Below, in pieces: positions 55,380-64,000 of a DNA stretch of 64,000 nt; position 1 is the stretch's first letter; the number at the start of each line of letters is the position of its first letter. The position numbers and the translations under genes are program-made. The notes beneath the pieces were generated by a model that did not search any database, was not told the DNA's origin, and worked only from the letters and a program-made list of their open reading frames with translations. This stretch comes from Prosthecobacter sp. (GTDB lineage Bacteria; Verrucomicrobiota; Verrucomicrobiia; Verrucomicrobiales; Verrucomicrobiaceae), in assembly GCF_014879935.1 (NCBI RefSeq), contig NZ_JACSRD010000112.1:1-64000 (forward strand), written 5' to 3'.

Positions 55380-55388
55380 CCGCGCCGG

Positions 55389-56708
55389 TTACTTCGCCAG
55401 CGACACGCACACGATCTCCTCATCATTGCGCATGAAAACGCATTGGTTCGCGAAGGCGGGATGAGACCACACCACCTCACGGCGCGGATCAGTTGTCGTC
55501 GGTTTGAGGACATGGGCACGGCTGAGCTCCTCGTAGCCCTTGGGAGTCATTTTCGCGATGATGAGATCGCCTTGTTCATTGGCGAGGAAGAAGCGGTTCT
55601 CATGTTTCACGATGAAGGCGTTCGCCCAGCGCACTTCGCCGCCGCCAGTGGTCGCCGCGAAGGTTTCCCAGATGCGTTCGCCGGTTTCGAGCTTCAGGCA
55701 GCGGAGCTGGCCGTAGCTGCACACGCCGTAGATGTGGCCGTCCTCGATGAAGGGCGTGCTCATGATGCTGTGGAGCGTGTCGGTGTTCTTTTCACTGATG
55801 CTTTTGCCTTCCCACAGCAGCTCGGCGGCCGGTGTGCCCGCATCGAGCTTGAAACACTTCGAACTGGTGTAGAACGACGTCAGGAACAATCGATCTCCCG
55901 CGACCCTTGGCGTGGGAATGGTGAGGCCAAAGCGCACCTCCCACGGATAGGACCAGAACACCTTTCCCGTGGCCGGATCGAGCGAGTTCACGGACTGCGG
56001 ATGCCAGATGAGGAGCTGCCTCGTGCCACCGGCCTCGATCAGTGTCGGCACGCCGTAGCCAGGTTCGCGCGCATCGAGCGCACGCCACAGTTCCTTGCCG
56101 GAATCCTTGTCCAAAGCCACGACGACACTGCCAGGACCGCCGCAGAGGCAGACGAGGCGACTGCCATCGAGCAACAACTGTCCGGCGAATCCCCACTGCG
56201 GCGTCTTCGCGTTGTATTCCTGCTTCAAGTCGTGCGCCCAGAGCACCTTGCCCGTTGTGGCATCGAGACAGTGCAGGTGTGCCTCCGCACCGAAGGTCCA
56301 CACCTTGCCCTCATGCACGAGCGGCGTGGCACGCGGACCGGTGGAGTAGCTCATCGTGTAAGTGCAGTCGTAGCGATGCTCCCAAACCTGCCTGCCCGTT
56401 TTGGCATCGAGACAAAGCACACGCTCGCTGCCCGGAATGATGCCGCGTGCAAAGGCGTTCGCGGGTACGCTGGTCCTGTCGGCCACTTCACGGTCCATCA
56501 CATACACTTTGCCATCAGCCACCGCCGGTCCCGCGTAGCCACCACCGATCTTTGACCGCCACAGCGTCTGCGGTCCGCCTGCTGGAAACGTTTCCACGAT
56601 GCCGGTCTCACGCCACACCGCATCCCGCTGCGGTCCGAGCCATTGCGGCCAGTCGTCAGCGTGCAAAGTGAACGAGGCGAGACAAAGCAGGGTCAGGGGC
56701 ATGCGCAT
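55389..56708 (-). CDS. PQQ-type beta-propeller protein, secreted
   Basis: A signal peptide (MRMPLTLLCLASFTLHADD) is followed by DWPQWLGPQRDAVWRETGIV, the start seen in many planctomycete and verrucomicrobial BamB-like propellers, then repeats of A-x-x-G-x-V-W-x-x-D-x-x-T-G-K (LDATTGKVLWAHDL; LDPATGKVFWSYPW). 439 aa. It converges on the MscS gene with 9 nt between stops. Not a BamB ortholog by size; role unknown. Confidence 0.88.
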   Translation of the reverse strand: MRMPLTLLCLASFTLHADDWPQWLGPQRDAVWRETGIVETFPAGGPQTLWRSKIGGGYAGPAVADGKVYVMDREVADRTSVPANAFARGIIPGSERVLCLDAKTGRQVWEHRYDCTYTMSYSTGPRATPLVHEGKVWTFGAEAHLHCLDATTGKVLWAHDLKQEYNAKTPQWGFAGQLLLDGSRLVCLCGGPGSVVVALDKDSGKELWRALDAREPGYGVPTLIEAGGTRQLLIWHPQSVNSLDPATGKVFWSYPWEVRFGLTIPTPRVAGDRLFLTSFYTSSKCFKLDAGTPAAELLWEGKSISEKNTDTLHSIMSTPFIEDGHIYGVCSYGQLRCLKLETGERIWETFAATTGGGEVRWANAFIVKHENRFFLANEQGDLIIAKMTPKGYEELSRAHVLKPTTTDPRREVVWSHPAFANQCVFMRNDEEIVCVSLAK

Positions 56709-56762
56709 CCTGCAAACAAACAGGCGGAATCGGCCCGTATTGCAGCGGGACCACGGAAAGCC

Positions 56763-57353
56763 TCACCGCCCGGAAGCTGAGCGGCCATGAACGGCGGGCG
56801 TCGTGAGAACCTTCACGATGGCGAAACTGCCGAACCCGGCGGCAACGATGCTTGCGAGCAGGAGCAGCGCCATGCCGACGTGCCGCCACTCCAGCGCACC
56901 GGCACCTGAGCCGCCCTGCGAATGCGACCGCGGGATGTCATCGCGCTCATCGACCGTGGCAGCGCCGCTGTCATTCAGTCCATCCACCGTCGGCAGGCTG
57001 CTGGAACGGCGTGAACGCCGCAAGACCGAGCCGCTGACGCGTTGATACTTCGGAATCACGTCCTCCAGCGGCCGGGCACCGCGGCGGAGGGGCATGGGAA
57101 TGGGAGGACGCGAGTTTTCCCGGCGTTGCGGATCCGGCCATTTCGCGATCTTGGAGGCTTCACGGGCCGCGGCTTTGTCACGCAGGTATTCGGCTTCGAG
57201 GAAATCACGCAGCGTCTGCCATTCGCCATCCACCTCGATTTGATGCATGGAATGAATGTCGCCGGATTTCAGCGCCTCCTTGATGGCGGCGAGATCAAGC
57301 GGCCCTTTTTTGCTGCCGCGCCACTGAAGCTGGAACTGGGTGCTGTCACTCAT
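56763..57353 (-). CDS. GYF-like domain membrane protein
   Basis: N-terminal FQLQWRGSKKGPLDLAAIKE and IHSMHQIEVDGEWQTLRDFL match the GYF_2-like fold used for peptide or lipid interactions. A basic, low-complexity middle leads to one C-terminal membrane segment (VGMALLLLASIVAAGFGSFA). 196 aa. The ATG lies 1 nt after the stop of the helical membrane gene. It is the last gene of the GTPase operon. Confidence 0.65.
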   Translation of the reverse strand: MSDSTQFQLQWRGSKKGPLDLAAIKEALKSGDIHSMHQIEVDGEWQTLRDFLEAEYLRDKAAAREASKIAKWPDPQRRENSRPPIPMPLRRGARPLEDVIPKYQRVSGSVLRRSRRSSSLPTVDGLNDSGAATVDERDDIPRSHSQGGSGAGALEWRHVGMALLLLASIVAAGFGSFAIVKVLTTPAVHGRSASGR

Positions 57354-57354
57354 G

Positions 57355-60300
57355 TCAGGGCGTGATGAAGGGTGCGGAAGGGAGACGGCGGCCTGCGGCG
57401 TCGGTCTTGGCCATTTCGGTCTGATACTGGCTCAGCAGCCGCCCGCGGTCCACCGGCAGGTAAAACACCGGGCTCAGCGGCAGGGCTCCAGCACCCTTTG
57501 CCCGGCCAGCCCCGCTTTTTTCAGATCCGGCTTCCGACAGCAGGAGCGGCCCGCCGCCATCCGCCGTCAGCGTCCAGAGCTCACCGGCAGCACGGGCGGC
57601 GTTGTTCAGCACGAGCGATTGATCGACTTCCACATAGCCGCCGTAGCGCAGGCCCACGGTGGCGGCACTGTGCAGCACCGCCCGCCGGGCGGCCGCCTCA
57701 CGGAAGTAGGCACGCGACTGGCAGCGCTGGAAGAAGGCGGCCAGCGGCGCACCCAGCTTCTCACGCATCGCTGGCAGCAGCCAGTCCTCGCTCTGCAGCG
57801 CCAGATCATCCACGATCTGGTTCATCTCACGCAGATCCGCGTCCAGCGACGGGCAGAAATGCAGCCCCCAGGCCGTTTCACGACGGCGGAGGATGTTTTC
57901 GAGCCGCTGCATCACGCAGGCCTTCGCCACCGGGCTGGCCACCTGGTCGTGAACGATCATCTCGAACAGCTCCAGCAACGAGATGCGGAAACGCGCTCCA
58001 TCCGCATCCGTCATGCGGTTCAGCTTGAGAGCCTGGAGAAAGGCGGAGGTCGTGCTGGGCTTCGAATCGAGCACGTCCATGCCCATGAAGCCGCCGTTCG
58101 ATGCCGCCACACGCACAATGTCACGTTTCACAAAGCTCACGGCTGTGGTGCTTCTTTCCGGCACGAAGAAACGGCCGGACCAGCGGACATTGTCACCGAT
58201 GGTGCCGCGCGTCAGCGGACCGAAGGACCACCACACGGATTCCCCGCCGCCACGCGAATAGTCCGCCACGCGGTTCTCCCACACCTCGTTCAGGTAAGGA
58301 TCATCACGCAGCGCCAGCAGCACCTTCACATCCTGCTCCAGAGCCTGCGGTGGCAGCATGCGCGGACCGGAGAGATCCTCCATGACCGCCTTGAGCTGTG
58401 TTTCGCTGCCGTTCGTCAGCAGGGCGGCCAGGAATGACTGCTCCGTCGGCAGAATGGCCAGCGCCTTCGTCGCGACCGCCGCCTCGGCAAAGCGGACTTC
58501 CTTCCAGCGCTCCAAGGCTTCGCGATAGGTCGGCAAAGCGGCGGCTTCGGCCGTCTGCGCCCGGATCTGGCTGAATTTTGTCAGCTCGTCCTGGAACTGC
58601 TCCACCTGCTGCCGCACCGCGAGGATGCGCGTCTCCAGTTCGAAGGGAATCTTGAGCGCATCGACCTCCGGTTTGAGCGCCAGCTCCAGCGGGGCCAGTT
58701 TGCGGCTGATCTGCGTGACGTTCTCCGCCGTTTTGGCGACAGGAAGCTCGAAAGACAAGCCCGAGGCGGTCATTGGCTCCACGTCCATCAAGGCCTCCGC
58801 CACCTGCGCGGCCGTTTCTCTGGCCGCACGGGCCAGATGGAGGTCAATGCGGGTCCGGAGCGCCATGATCTGGTTTGAAGGCCCTCCGGCAAGATCCTCC
58901 GGCAGCGAGCGCACCATCGTCTCCGCGTCCTCCAGTTGCGCCACGAGCTGAGCCGGAGCCAGGCGGCTCGTCTCGCCGGTGAAACTGGACTCCAGCGCAT
59001 GAAGCGCCTCACGCGCCTGCTTTTCGATGTCGCGTTCCTGGCGTGTCCAGGCGCCGACTTCCTCGATGGTCGATTGCAGATACGGCCAGCGTGTCAGCCA
59101 GTCGTCCGCATCGGCCAGCCTGCGGATCATGTCCTCCGCCGGCACGCAGAGCTTGCGTATGCGATAGCCGGCGAGTTCCTCAGAGACGACGTGCGCCTTC
59201 CATCCATGGAGAATGACCGCTGTCACGCAGGCCAGCGCCGCCGCGATGGCCGTGGCGGCGGTCAGACGCCGCAACCGCCGTGCACGCCGCATGCCCGCCA
59301 GGCGGTTGCGGAGCGACTGTGCAGCGGATTGCATGCGCTTCGCCAGTTCCGGCGGCGGAGGAGAGCGATGGGATTCGATGCCCTTCCACCGCCGCATCAG
59401 GGAGCGGTCGATTTCAGCCGCTTCCTCATACGACAGCCCGCCACCGGCATGAAGCTGCATCTCCACCTCATCGAGCGCGGCATCACAATCACGCACCGAC
59501 TTGTCAAAGCTGCGGCGCTCCAGGTCCGCGCTGCTCTCACGGGCAAAAAACTGCCGCGCCTCCTCCAGCAGCCGCCGCGACTCGTGATCCGGCGCCTCGA
59601 TCGCGTGCTCATGCACCAGCACGTCCCAGGTTTCCAGATTCTCACCCACGGCCGGCCAGTCGCCGTCGTTCTGCCGCGCGGCCATCTCATCCAGCAGCTC
59701 AGGCAGACGTTGTTCCGCCTGCCGTTTCCGCCAGGCGCGGCGGACCGTTTGTCCGGCGGAATAGGCGTCGCAACGTTGCAGCCTGTCAGCGGAGCCGAGC
59801 GCCGTGAGCGCCTCCGTGAGGCAGGAGATGCGTTCCTCGTCATCAGTCTTCAGCGCCTCACGAAGCTGGTCGGCCTTTTCCTGGAACTGCTTGTTGTCCA
59901 GACGCTGCAGCTCCTTCTTCGCGTTCTCATCGGCCGGATTGAGCTTCAGGATCGTGTGCAGGATCTGCACCGACTTCGCATCGTCGCGGGAGAGCGCCGC
60001 GGCGCGGAAATCCTTGTACAGCGGATGATTCGCCGTGATGCCCTTCGTGTAGAGCGCGTCTAGCGCGTGCACCGTCTTCGCGTTCAGTCGCGGTGCCACG
60101 GCCAGCCCGTGCTCCTCGCAAAAATCCTGCCAGGGCCTTTCACCGCCGAAACTCAACGCGGCGACGAGATCGAGCAGCGCGGGCTCCTGCTCGGCCACTT
60201 GCAGCGCCTGGTAATCGCTGCCCTTCTCCAGCATCGCGGCCGCCGCGTCGAGCCGCTGCACCGCGTCGGCGCAGAACCGGGCGTAATCCTCCGCCACGCG

Positions 60301-60375
60301 TTCCGCCGACGCGTTCGGACTGCCGCTCTCCAACTGGGAACGCACGGCTTGGACGGTTTGGAGGACGTTTTTCAC
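57355..60375 (-). CDS. Large helical membrane protein of the GTPase operon
   Basis: The GTG at 60375 overlaps the preceding stop as GTGA, which decides the start (MKNVLQTVQAVRSQLESGSP). The first 390 residues are helical, perhaps TPR-like (QILHTILKLNPADENAKKEL). One membrane segment (LTAATAIAAALACVTAVILH) follows, then long coiled coils and a mixed C-terminal domain. About 1006 aa. No family was recognised. I infer an effector or scaffold in the GTPase system. Confidence 0.7.
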   Translation of the reverse strand: MKNVLQTVQAVRSQLESGSPNASAERVAEDYARFCADAVQRLDAAAAMLEKGSDYQALQVAEQEPALLDLVAALSFGGERPWQDFCEEHGLAVAPRLNAKTVHALDALYTKGITANHPLYKDFRAAALSRDDAKSVQILHTILKLNPADENAKKELQRLDNKQFQEKADQLREALKTDDEERISCLTEALTALGSADRLQRCDAYSAGQTVRRAWRKRQAEQRLPELLDEMAARQNDGDWPAVGENLETWDVLVHEHAIEAPDHESRRLLEEARQFFARESSADLERRSFDKSVRDCDAALDEVEMQLHAGGGLSYEEAAEIDRSLMRRWKGIESHRSPPPPELAKRMQSAAQSLRNRLAGMRRARRLRRLTAATAIAAALACVTAVILHGWKAHVVSEELAGYRIRKLCVPAEDMIRRLADADDWLTRWPYLQSTIEEVGAWTRQERDIEKQAREALHALESSFTGETSRLAPAQLVAQLEDAETMVRSLPEDLAGGPSNQIMALRTRIDLHLARAARETAAQVAEALMDVEPMTASGLSFELPVAKTAENVTQISRKLAPLELALKPEVDALKIPFELETRILAVRQQVEQFQDELTKFSQIRAQTAEAAALPTYREALERWKEVRFAEAAVATKALAILPTEQSFLAALLTNGSETQLKAVMEDLSGPRMLPPQALEQDVKVLLALRDDPYLNEVWENRVADYSRGGGESVWWSFGPLTRGTIGDNVRWSGRFFVPERSTTAVSFVKRDIVRVAASNGGFMGMDVLDSKPSTTSAFLQALKLNRMTDADGARFRISLLELFEMIVHDQVASPVAKACVMQRLENILRRRETAWGLHFCPSLDADLREMNQIVDDLALQSEDWLLPAMREKLGAPLAAFFQRCQSRAYFREAAARRAVLHSAATVGLRYGGYVEVDQSLVLNNAARAAGELWTLTADGGGPLLLSEAGSEKSGAGRAKGAGALPLSPVFYLPVDRGRLLSQYQTEMAKTDAAGRRLPSAPFITP

Positions 60376-63008
60376 GGCTTGCTGCGGGTGATGTTGATTC
60401 GGCAAAGGCCGCGGACCAGGCCTGTCATCTCCATGAGAAGACAGGGGCCGGCCGGAGGCGGAGTCGTGGGCGACTGCCTGCGCAGGGCCTGTATTTTGTC
60501 AGCGATCACAGCCAGCTTCACTTCCTTGTCCGCGATCGCGGCCATGAGCGCGGCCACACGCTGCTGACGGTCCGCCATCCTGGGGCTCAGTGTCTGGATG
60601 AACTCGCGATCTTTAAGGATGCCAGTGTTCAGCTCGGTCGCGCCGGCCTCCAGCATGCGCAGTTCGATCATCGCGGCGGACGGCAGGCTGGCGGAGAACA
60701 CGCTGACGCGCTCGCCATCGATCTGAAGTGAGTAGGCGGGCGCCGCGCCGGATGTTTCCTCGCAGCGGAGCTGGAACTGCGGCGTGGGGGCGTCCACCAG
60801 CCGGAGGCGGCGGATCACGCGGCCGATCTCGTCCACGCGCAACTGCTCACCGGCCACCACCAGCGGAACCTCGGGCACCTGGTCAAAGCGCACCAACTCC
60901 TGCGCCTTCGAGGACGGTGTGACGATGCGCAGGTCAAACAGCACGCGGCCTTCCGCCCCGCCGCGTGCGATCAGACGGCAGCCCTCCTTCCGCGTGGGAA
61001 GCTGCGTCAGCCGCCCTCCTTCAAACACGATTTTTTCACTCGCGCCGACGGACTGGCGGAAAGCGTTGCCGATCAGCCGCCATTCATCGCCCAGCCCGGC
61101 CGCACGGGCGGTCACAGCGCCAAACTGCAGTGTCATGCCGTCTTCAACGGGCAATCCCGGCAGACGGGTGAGCGCGGACTCCCACACCGTGTCTTCCCGG
61201 ATGGCCAGGACGTGAATGAGATGCGTCGCGGCCAGCGCATCCGCATCTGCCGCCGCCGGAGCCGCCCGCCGCACCGTCTCCTGCGGCCGCATGGCCTCCT
61301 GCGGCTTGTTTTGCGCCGCGTCGGCGGCCCAGGCGCGCTGCTTTTCACGCAGCAGCGTCTGAAACCACACGGGAGTGGCAGGTTGTCGGGCCAGTGAAAG
61401 CATTATCGTCTCAAAGCCTGCAGGAGGCCCATCGTTACCCATCGATTCGAGTTTCATCCAGGCCGCGAGCCACTGCGGCGGCGTGTCTTCACCCAATTCA
61501 ACCAGCAGACGCTGCCACTCTCCCGCCGTTCCCTGCGGACACCGGTCGCCATGGAGCGCCTCATGCACGCGCTCCTTGAGCTGCTGGAACTCGGAGTGAT
61601 CCACCGCCGGCTCACGGGTGAAATGCTCCGCAAAGCGCTGCCAGGCGTTTTTTTCATCGGCCCAACGGTTCAACACAGCACGCGCGTCCGCCGGCTCGCG
61701 CACATGCCAGTCCCCCGGCATTTTCACGGCCGCCCGTCTGCGCAGCCACTCGGCGTGGGAGTTCAGCAGATCGCTCCAGTCATCCTGCATGCGGTCCGGC
61801 GCGTCCACGGTCTGCGCCTGCGCCGGATTCGACAGACTGCGGCGGATCTGCGTGATGCAGGCCTCATGCGCGGCGATCCATGCCTCCGCATCCGGCGTGG
61901 TGGAAAGCTGCCGCGTCAGCCACTGCCGCGTGTCTTCCAGTTTGAGGTGATGGGTGCGCCACAAATCGGCGATCCGTCGTTCCAGGCGTGCTTTTCCCTC
62001 GGAATGCTGCTGACGCTTGTTGATCTGCCGAAACAAACCGCCGCCTGCGCCGATCACGAGTGCGGCGATGAGGAGCACCTTCAGCCACGGAAAACTGGAA
62101 CCGCCCGGTGGCGGCGATTCATGCTCGTCAGCCGCCGTGGCGATGACCGTTCGCGATCTGGGCGCAGATCCGGCCCGGGAGGGTGTTTCCGGCCTGCCTG
62201 CGGTTGGAACGGAAACCTCGGCCAGAGGCTCGTTCAGCCCGTTTTTTTGACTCAACGGCGGCGGTGGCTCGGGAAGCGAGTCTGGATGCCGCAGATCGAA
62301 GAATTCACGCGCCGAAGTCTCCGCCTGCGAAAACATCGGCGACTCCGCAGCGAGGCCTATCCAGCGGAAATCCGCCACGTCGTCACTCGATTCGAGATGA
62401 GTGGTGAAAGTCGTCTGCCAGGCCTGCGGCATCATCGCATGCAAGGACTCGCGAAACAGCGCGCGGGCATCCACCGCAGGCGGAATGACGATGTAGCAGC
62501 CCCGTTTTGCCACTGCGGGTGAAAGCACGCGCGCATCGTCGCCATTGCCAGTGATCTGCCGCCAGGCGGCGGAACTTTGCGCGGTGAAGGCCGTGAGATC
62601 GATCTCCTCGGCGGCTTCGAGAAAGCGCGGCGGCTCCGTCCACGAGGTGCGCCAGGGCAGCGCCATCAAGAGGTCCGCCGGCGTGACGCCGGCGGCGGCC
62701 AACGCGCGGACTTCCCGCGTCTCCGCGATGACATGATGCGCGATGTGATTCGTCCGGCCGGTGTAGTCCGAGCCCGCATCCCGGAGGCAGGAGAGGACAT
62801 GATGCTGCTGGCTGCCGAGGGTGACGATGCGGTGCGTGTAAACGATCCGGCGCGGGTCATGACCGGGCAGCCGTGCGAACTGGCTGAAGCGCTCGATCGT
62901 GGTGGCCAGCAGGCCGCTCACCGCCCGATGCCGGGCCACCGTGCCAAATCCTGTCCGTCCTGCCTCCAGCAGGCGGGGAGCACTGGTGTAGATGAGCTGC
63001 CAGGCCAT
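60372..63008 (-). CDS. GAP1-N2-like GTPase-associated membrane protein
   Basis: The N-terminus WQLIYTSAPRLLEAGRTGFG followed by TVARHRAVSGLLATTIERFS and SDYTGRTNHIAHHVIAETRE matches the GAP1-N2 domain of proteins found beside TRAFAC-type GTPases. A proline-rich linker and one membrane segment (WLKVLLIAALVIGAGGGLF) near residue 310 precede a long helical C-terminal half. 878 aa. It lies 6 nt after the GTPase stop and overlaps the next gene by GTGA. Confidence 0.78.
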   Translation of the reverse strand: MAWQLIYTSAPRLLEAGRTGFGTVARHRAVSGLLATTIERFSQFARLPGHDPRRIVYTHRIVTLGSQQHHVLSCLRDAGSDYTGRTNHIAHHVIAETREVRALAAAGVTPADLLMALPWRTSWTEPPRFLEAAEEIDLTAFTAQSSAAWRQITGNGDDARVLSPAVAKRGCYIVIPPAVDARALFRESLHAMMPQAWQTTFTTHLESSDDVADFRWIGLAAESPMFSQAETSAREFFDLRHPDSLPEPPPPLSQKNGLNEPLAEVSVPTAGRPETPSRAGSAPRSRTVIATAADEHESPPPGGSSFPWLKVLLIAALVIGAGGGLFRQINKRQQHSEGKARLERRIADLWRTHHLKLEDTRQWLTRQLSTTPDAEAWIAAHEACITQIRRSLSNPAQAQTVDAPDRMQDDWSDLLNSHAEWLRRRAAVKMPGDWHVREPADARAVLNRWADEKNAWQRFAEHFTREPAVDHSEFQQLKERVHEALHGDRCPQGTAGEWQRLLVELGEDTPPQWLAAWMKLESMGNDGPPAGFETIMLSLARQPATPVWFQTLLREKQRAWAADAAQNKPQEAMRPQETVRRAAPAAADADALAATHLIHVLAIREDTVWESALTRLPGLPVEDGMTLQFGAVTARAAGLGDEWRLIGNAFRQSVGASEKIVFEGGRLTQLPTRKEGCRLIARGGAEGRVLFDLRIVTPSSKAQELVRFDQVPEVPLVVAGEQLRVDEIGRVIRRLRLVDAPTPQFQLRCEETSGAAPAYSLQIDGERVSVFSASLPSAAMIELRMLEAGATELNTGILKDREFIQTLSPRMADRQQRVAALMAAIADKEVKLAVIADKIQALRRQSPTTPPPAGPCLLMEMTGLVRGLCRINITRSKP

Positions 63009-63014
63009 CGAAGA

Positions 63015-64000
63015 TCAGGTCGTGGGTTCACATGGCACAATATCCGGGGAGATTTGCGACAGAACCCATAACGTGGGCGCATCGACATGGCGAGGATCGA
63101 TTTTCTTCGGATCAGGGCCGATTCGCACATGACCTTCACCGTCCTTGAACTCGACCGGCGAGCAACCGAGCGGGCTGACGGCGAAATAGCACACATTCGA
63201 GGAGATGACCTCCGCGTTCGCCACGATGGCGGGGCAGACTTCGAGCAGGAGGCTGCGGATGCGTTTGGAATTCGCGGCAATGTTGGCCTGCGACACCGTG
63301 CCATCGACCGTGGCGGGCAGCAGCGGCTCCCTGCCGAGCATCAAGCTCCAGGTGTCGCATTTTCCGACCATGACGGCGAGCGGCGTGGCCACACGCTCAC
63401 GCGAGTCGAGCCCGAGGAGGCTTTTGATGCGCACCTCCGTCTCCGCCAGGATCACATCCTGATGATCCAGGCGGTGGCTGTTGAGCTGCGGGTCCTTCAC
63501 ATCGTTCAGCCGGCGGCGGAACTCCGTGTTGTGCAGCGGATCGAAGAGGAAAAAGATGCCGGAGGCCACCGCGATGTGCTGCGCGCCGGGTGAGTCGGCG
63601 CTGTTGCTCGTCGGCTCGAAATGTTCGCCCGCATTGTCGTAAAACACGACGGAGAAGCCGCTGTCCGGCGCCTGCGGATGCGAAAGCCGGAAGATGAACG
63701 GCTTCGGCAGCCGCACTTTCCGGCCCTGGCGCGGCAGGGTCTCGTAAAGAGCGCCTTCGAGCTCGGTCTTCGCCAGGAAGGCCTCCTGCGGCGTGGACGC
63801 GGAGAACAACTGCGACTTCATCTGCGTGAGGATGACGTTGTCGGAAGGATCGGCGTCGCGGAAGGTGATGCCGAACTTCTGGAACAACGAGTTTTGCAGC
63901 ACCTTCACCAGCACGCTGAGGTAGTAAGACTTCCCGGATGATGGAGCGCCGACGATCGAGAACACGTGATGCGGCAGATCGAGGAAGCCGGTGGGAAGCT
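63015..64000 (-). CDS. P-loop GTPase, partner of GAP1-N2 protein (5' end outside window)
   Basis: The reading frame stays open to the window edge, so the true start is beyond 64000. Walker A is GAPSSGKSYY, the G3 box FYDNAGEHF and the G4-like box VGKCDTW. A helical inserted region with SGIFFLFDPLHNTEFRRRL follows the pattern of TRAFAC GTPases tied to GAP1 proteins in predicted conflict systems. At least 328 aa are visible. It is the most upstream gene of the operon seen here. Confidence 0.8.
   Translation of the reverse strand, partial: LPTGFLDLPHHVFSIVGAPSSGKSYYLSVLVKVLQNSLFQKFGITFRDADPSDNVILTQMKSQLFSASTPQEAFLAKTELEGALYETLPRQGRKVRLPKPFIFRLSHPQAPDSGFSVVFYDNAGEHFEPTSNSADSPGAQHIAVASGIFFLFDPLHNTEFRRRLNDVKDPQLNSHRLDHQDVILAETEVRIKSLLGLDSRERVATPLAVMVGKCDTWSLMLGREPLLPATVDGTVSQANIAANSKRIRSLLLEVCPAIVANAEVISSNVCYFAVSPLGCSPVEFKDGEGHVRIGPDPKKIDPRHVDAPTLWVLSQISPDIVPCEPTT

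Overview
The window looks like a high-GC chromosome segment from a verrucomicrobium, most likely a Prosthecobacter-like member of Verrucomicrobiaceae. This rests on the GloVer-type (gloeo/verruco) repeat protein, the DUF1800/DUF1501 pair, an ECF sigma factor followed by a zinc-ribbon Ser/Thr kinase with RDD membrane domains, TSP3-like DxDGDG repeat proteins and the small intergenic palindromes. No rRNA or tRNA gene was recognised.

Region 1 (1-14132) is a CRISPR-Cas locus of type I-G (formerly I-U), read leftwards. It runs PDDEXK/YhcG nuclease, cas3 with a C-terminal HD domain, csx17 (cas8), csb1 (cas7), csb2 (cas5/6), then an accessory stretch (truncated ORF, class I Fic antitoxin and toxin, 91-aa ORF, four-helix bundle protein), a cas4-cas1 fusion and cas2. 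A leader follows, and at the window edge what appears to be the first CRISPR repeat. The adaptation half is unusual: two families of short palindromic repeats have expanded in and around cas4-cas1, cas2 and the four-helix gene, partly in frame, and a 67-bp direct repeat flanks the Fic module.

Region 2 (14.3-26.9 kb) holds a small kinase-like protein and its divergent partner, a vWA protein, a WYL regulator, two secreted proteins, a class A penicillin-binding protein, an esterase, and an ECF sigma factor with a kinase that carries a second, degenerate kinase-like region and two RDD-type membrane blocks.

Region 3 (26.9-31.9 kb) is metH, which carries an in-frame insertion of about 390 codons. 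The insertion holds a zeta-toxin-like P-loop kinase, plus a second small gene in another frame. The metH reading frame stays open throughout.

Region 4 (32-41.5 kb) is a two-component system followed by secreted or surface repeat proteins. Four copies of a TAAC-N6-GTTAC element lie in the promoter regions of the two-component system and of its neighbours, suggesting one regulon.

Region 5 (41.5-56.7 kb) contains an XRE-cupin regulator, a lipoprotein, an M60-like metallopeptidase whose signal region carries an in-frame palindromic repeat, a thioredoxin-like protein, VapBC, the large DUF1800 protein with DUF1501, a host-attachment-like protein, a BON-MscS channel and a PQQ-type beta-propeller.

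Region 6 (56.8-64 kb, continuing off the right edge) is a tightly packed leftward operon: a P-loop GTPase (5' end outside the window), a GAP1-N2-like membrane protein, a large helical membrane protein and a GYF-like membrane protein. It resembles the GTPase-associated conflict systems predicted from comparative genomics.
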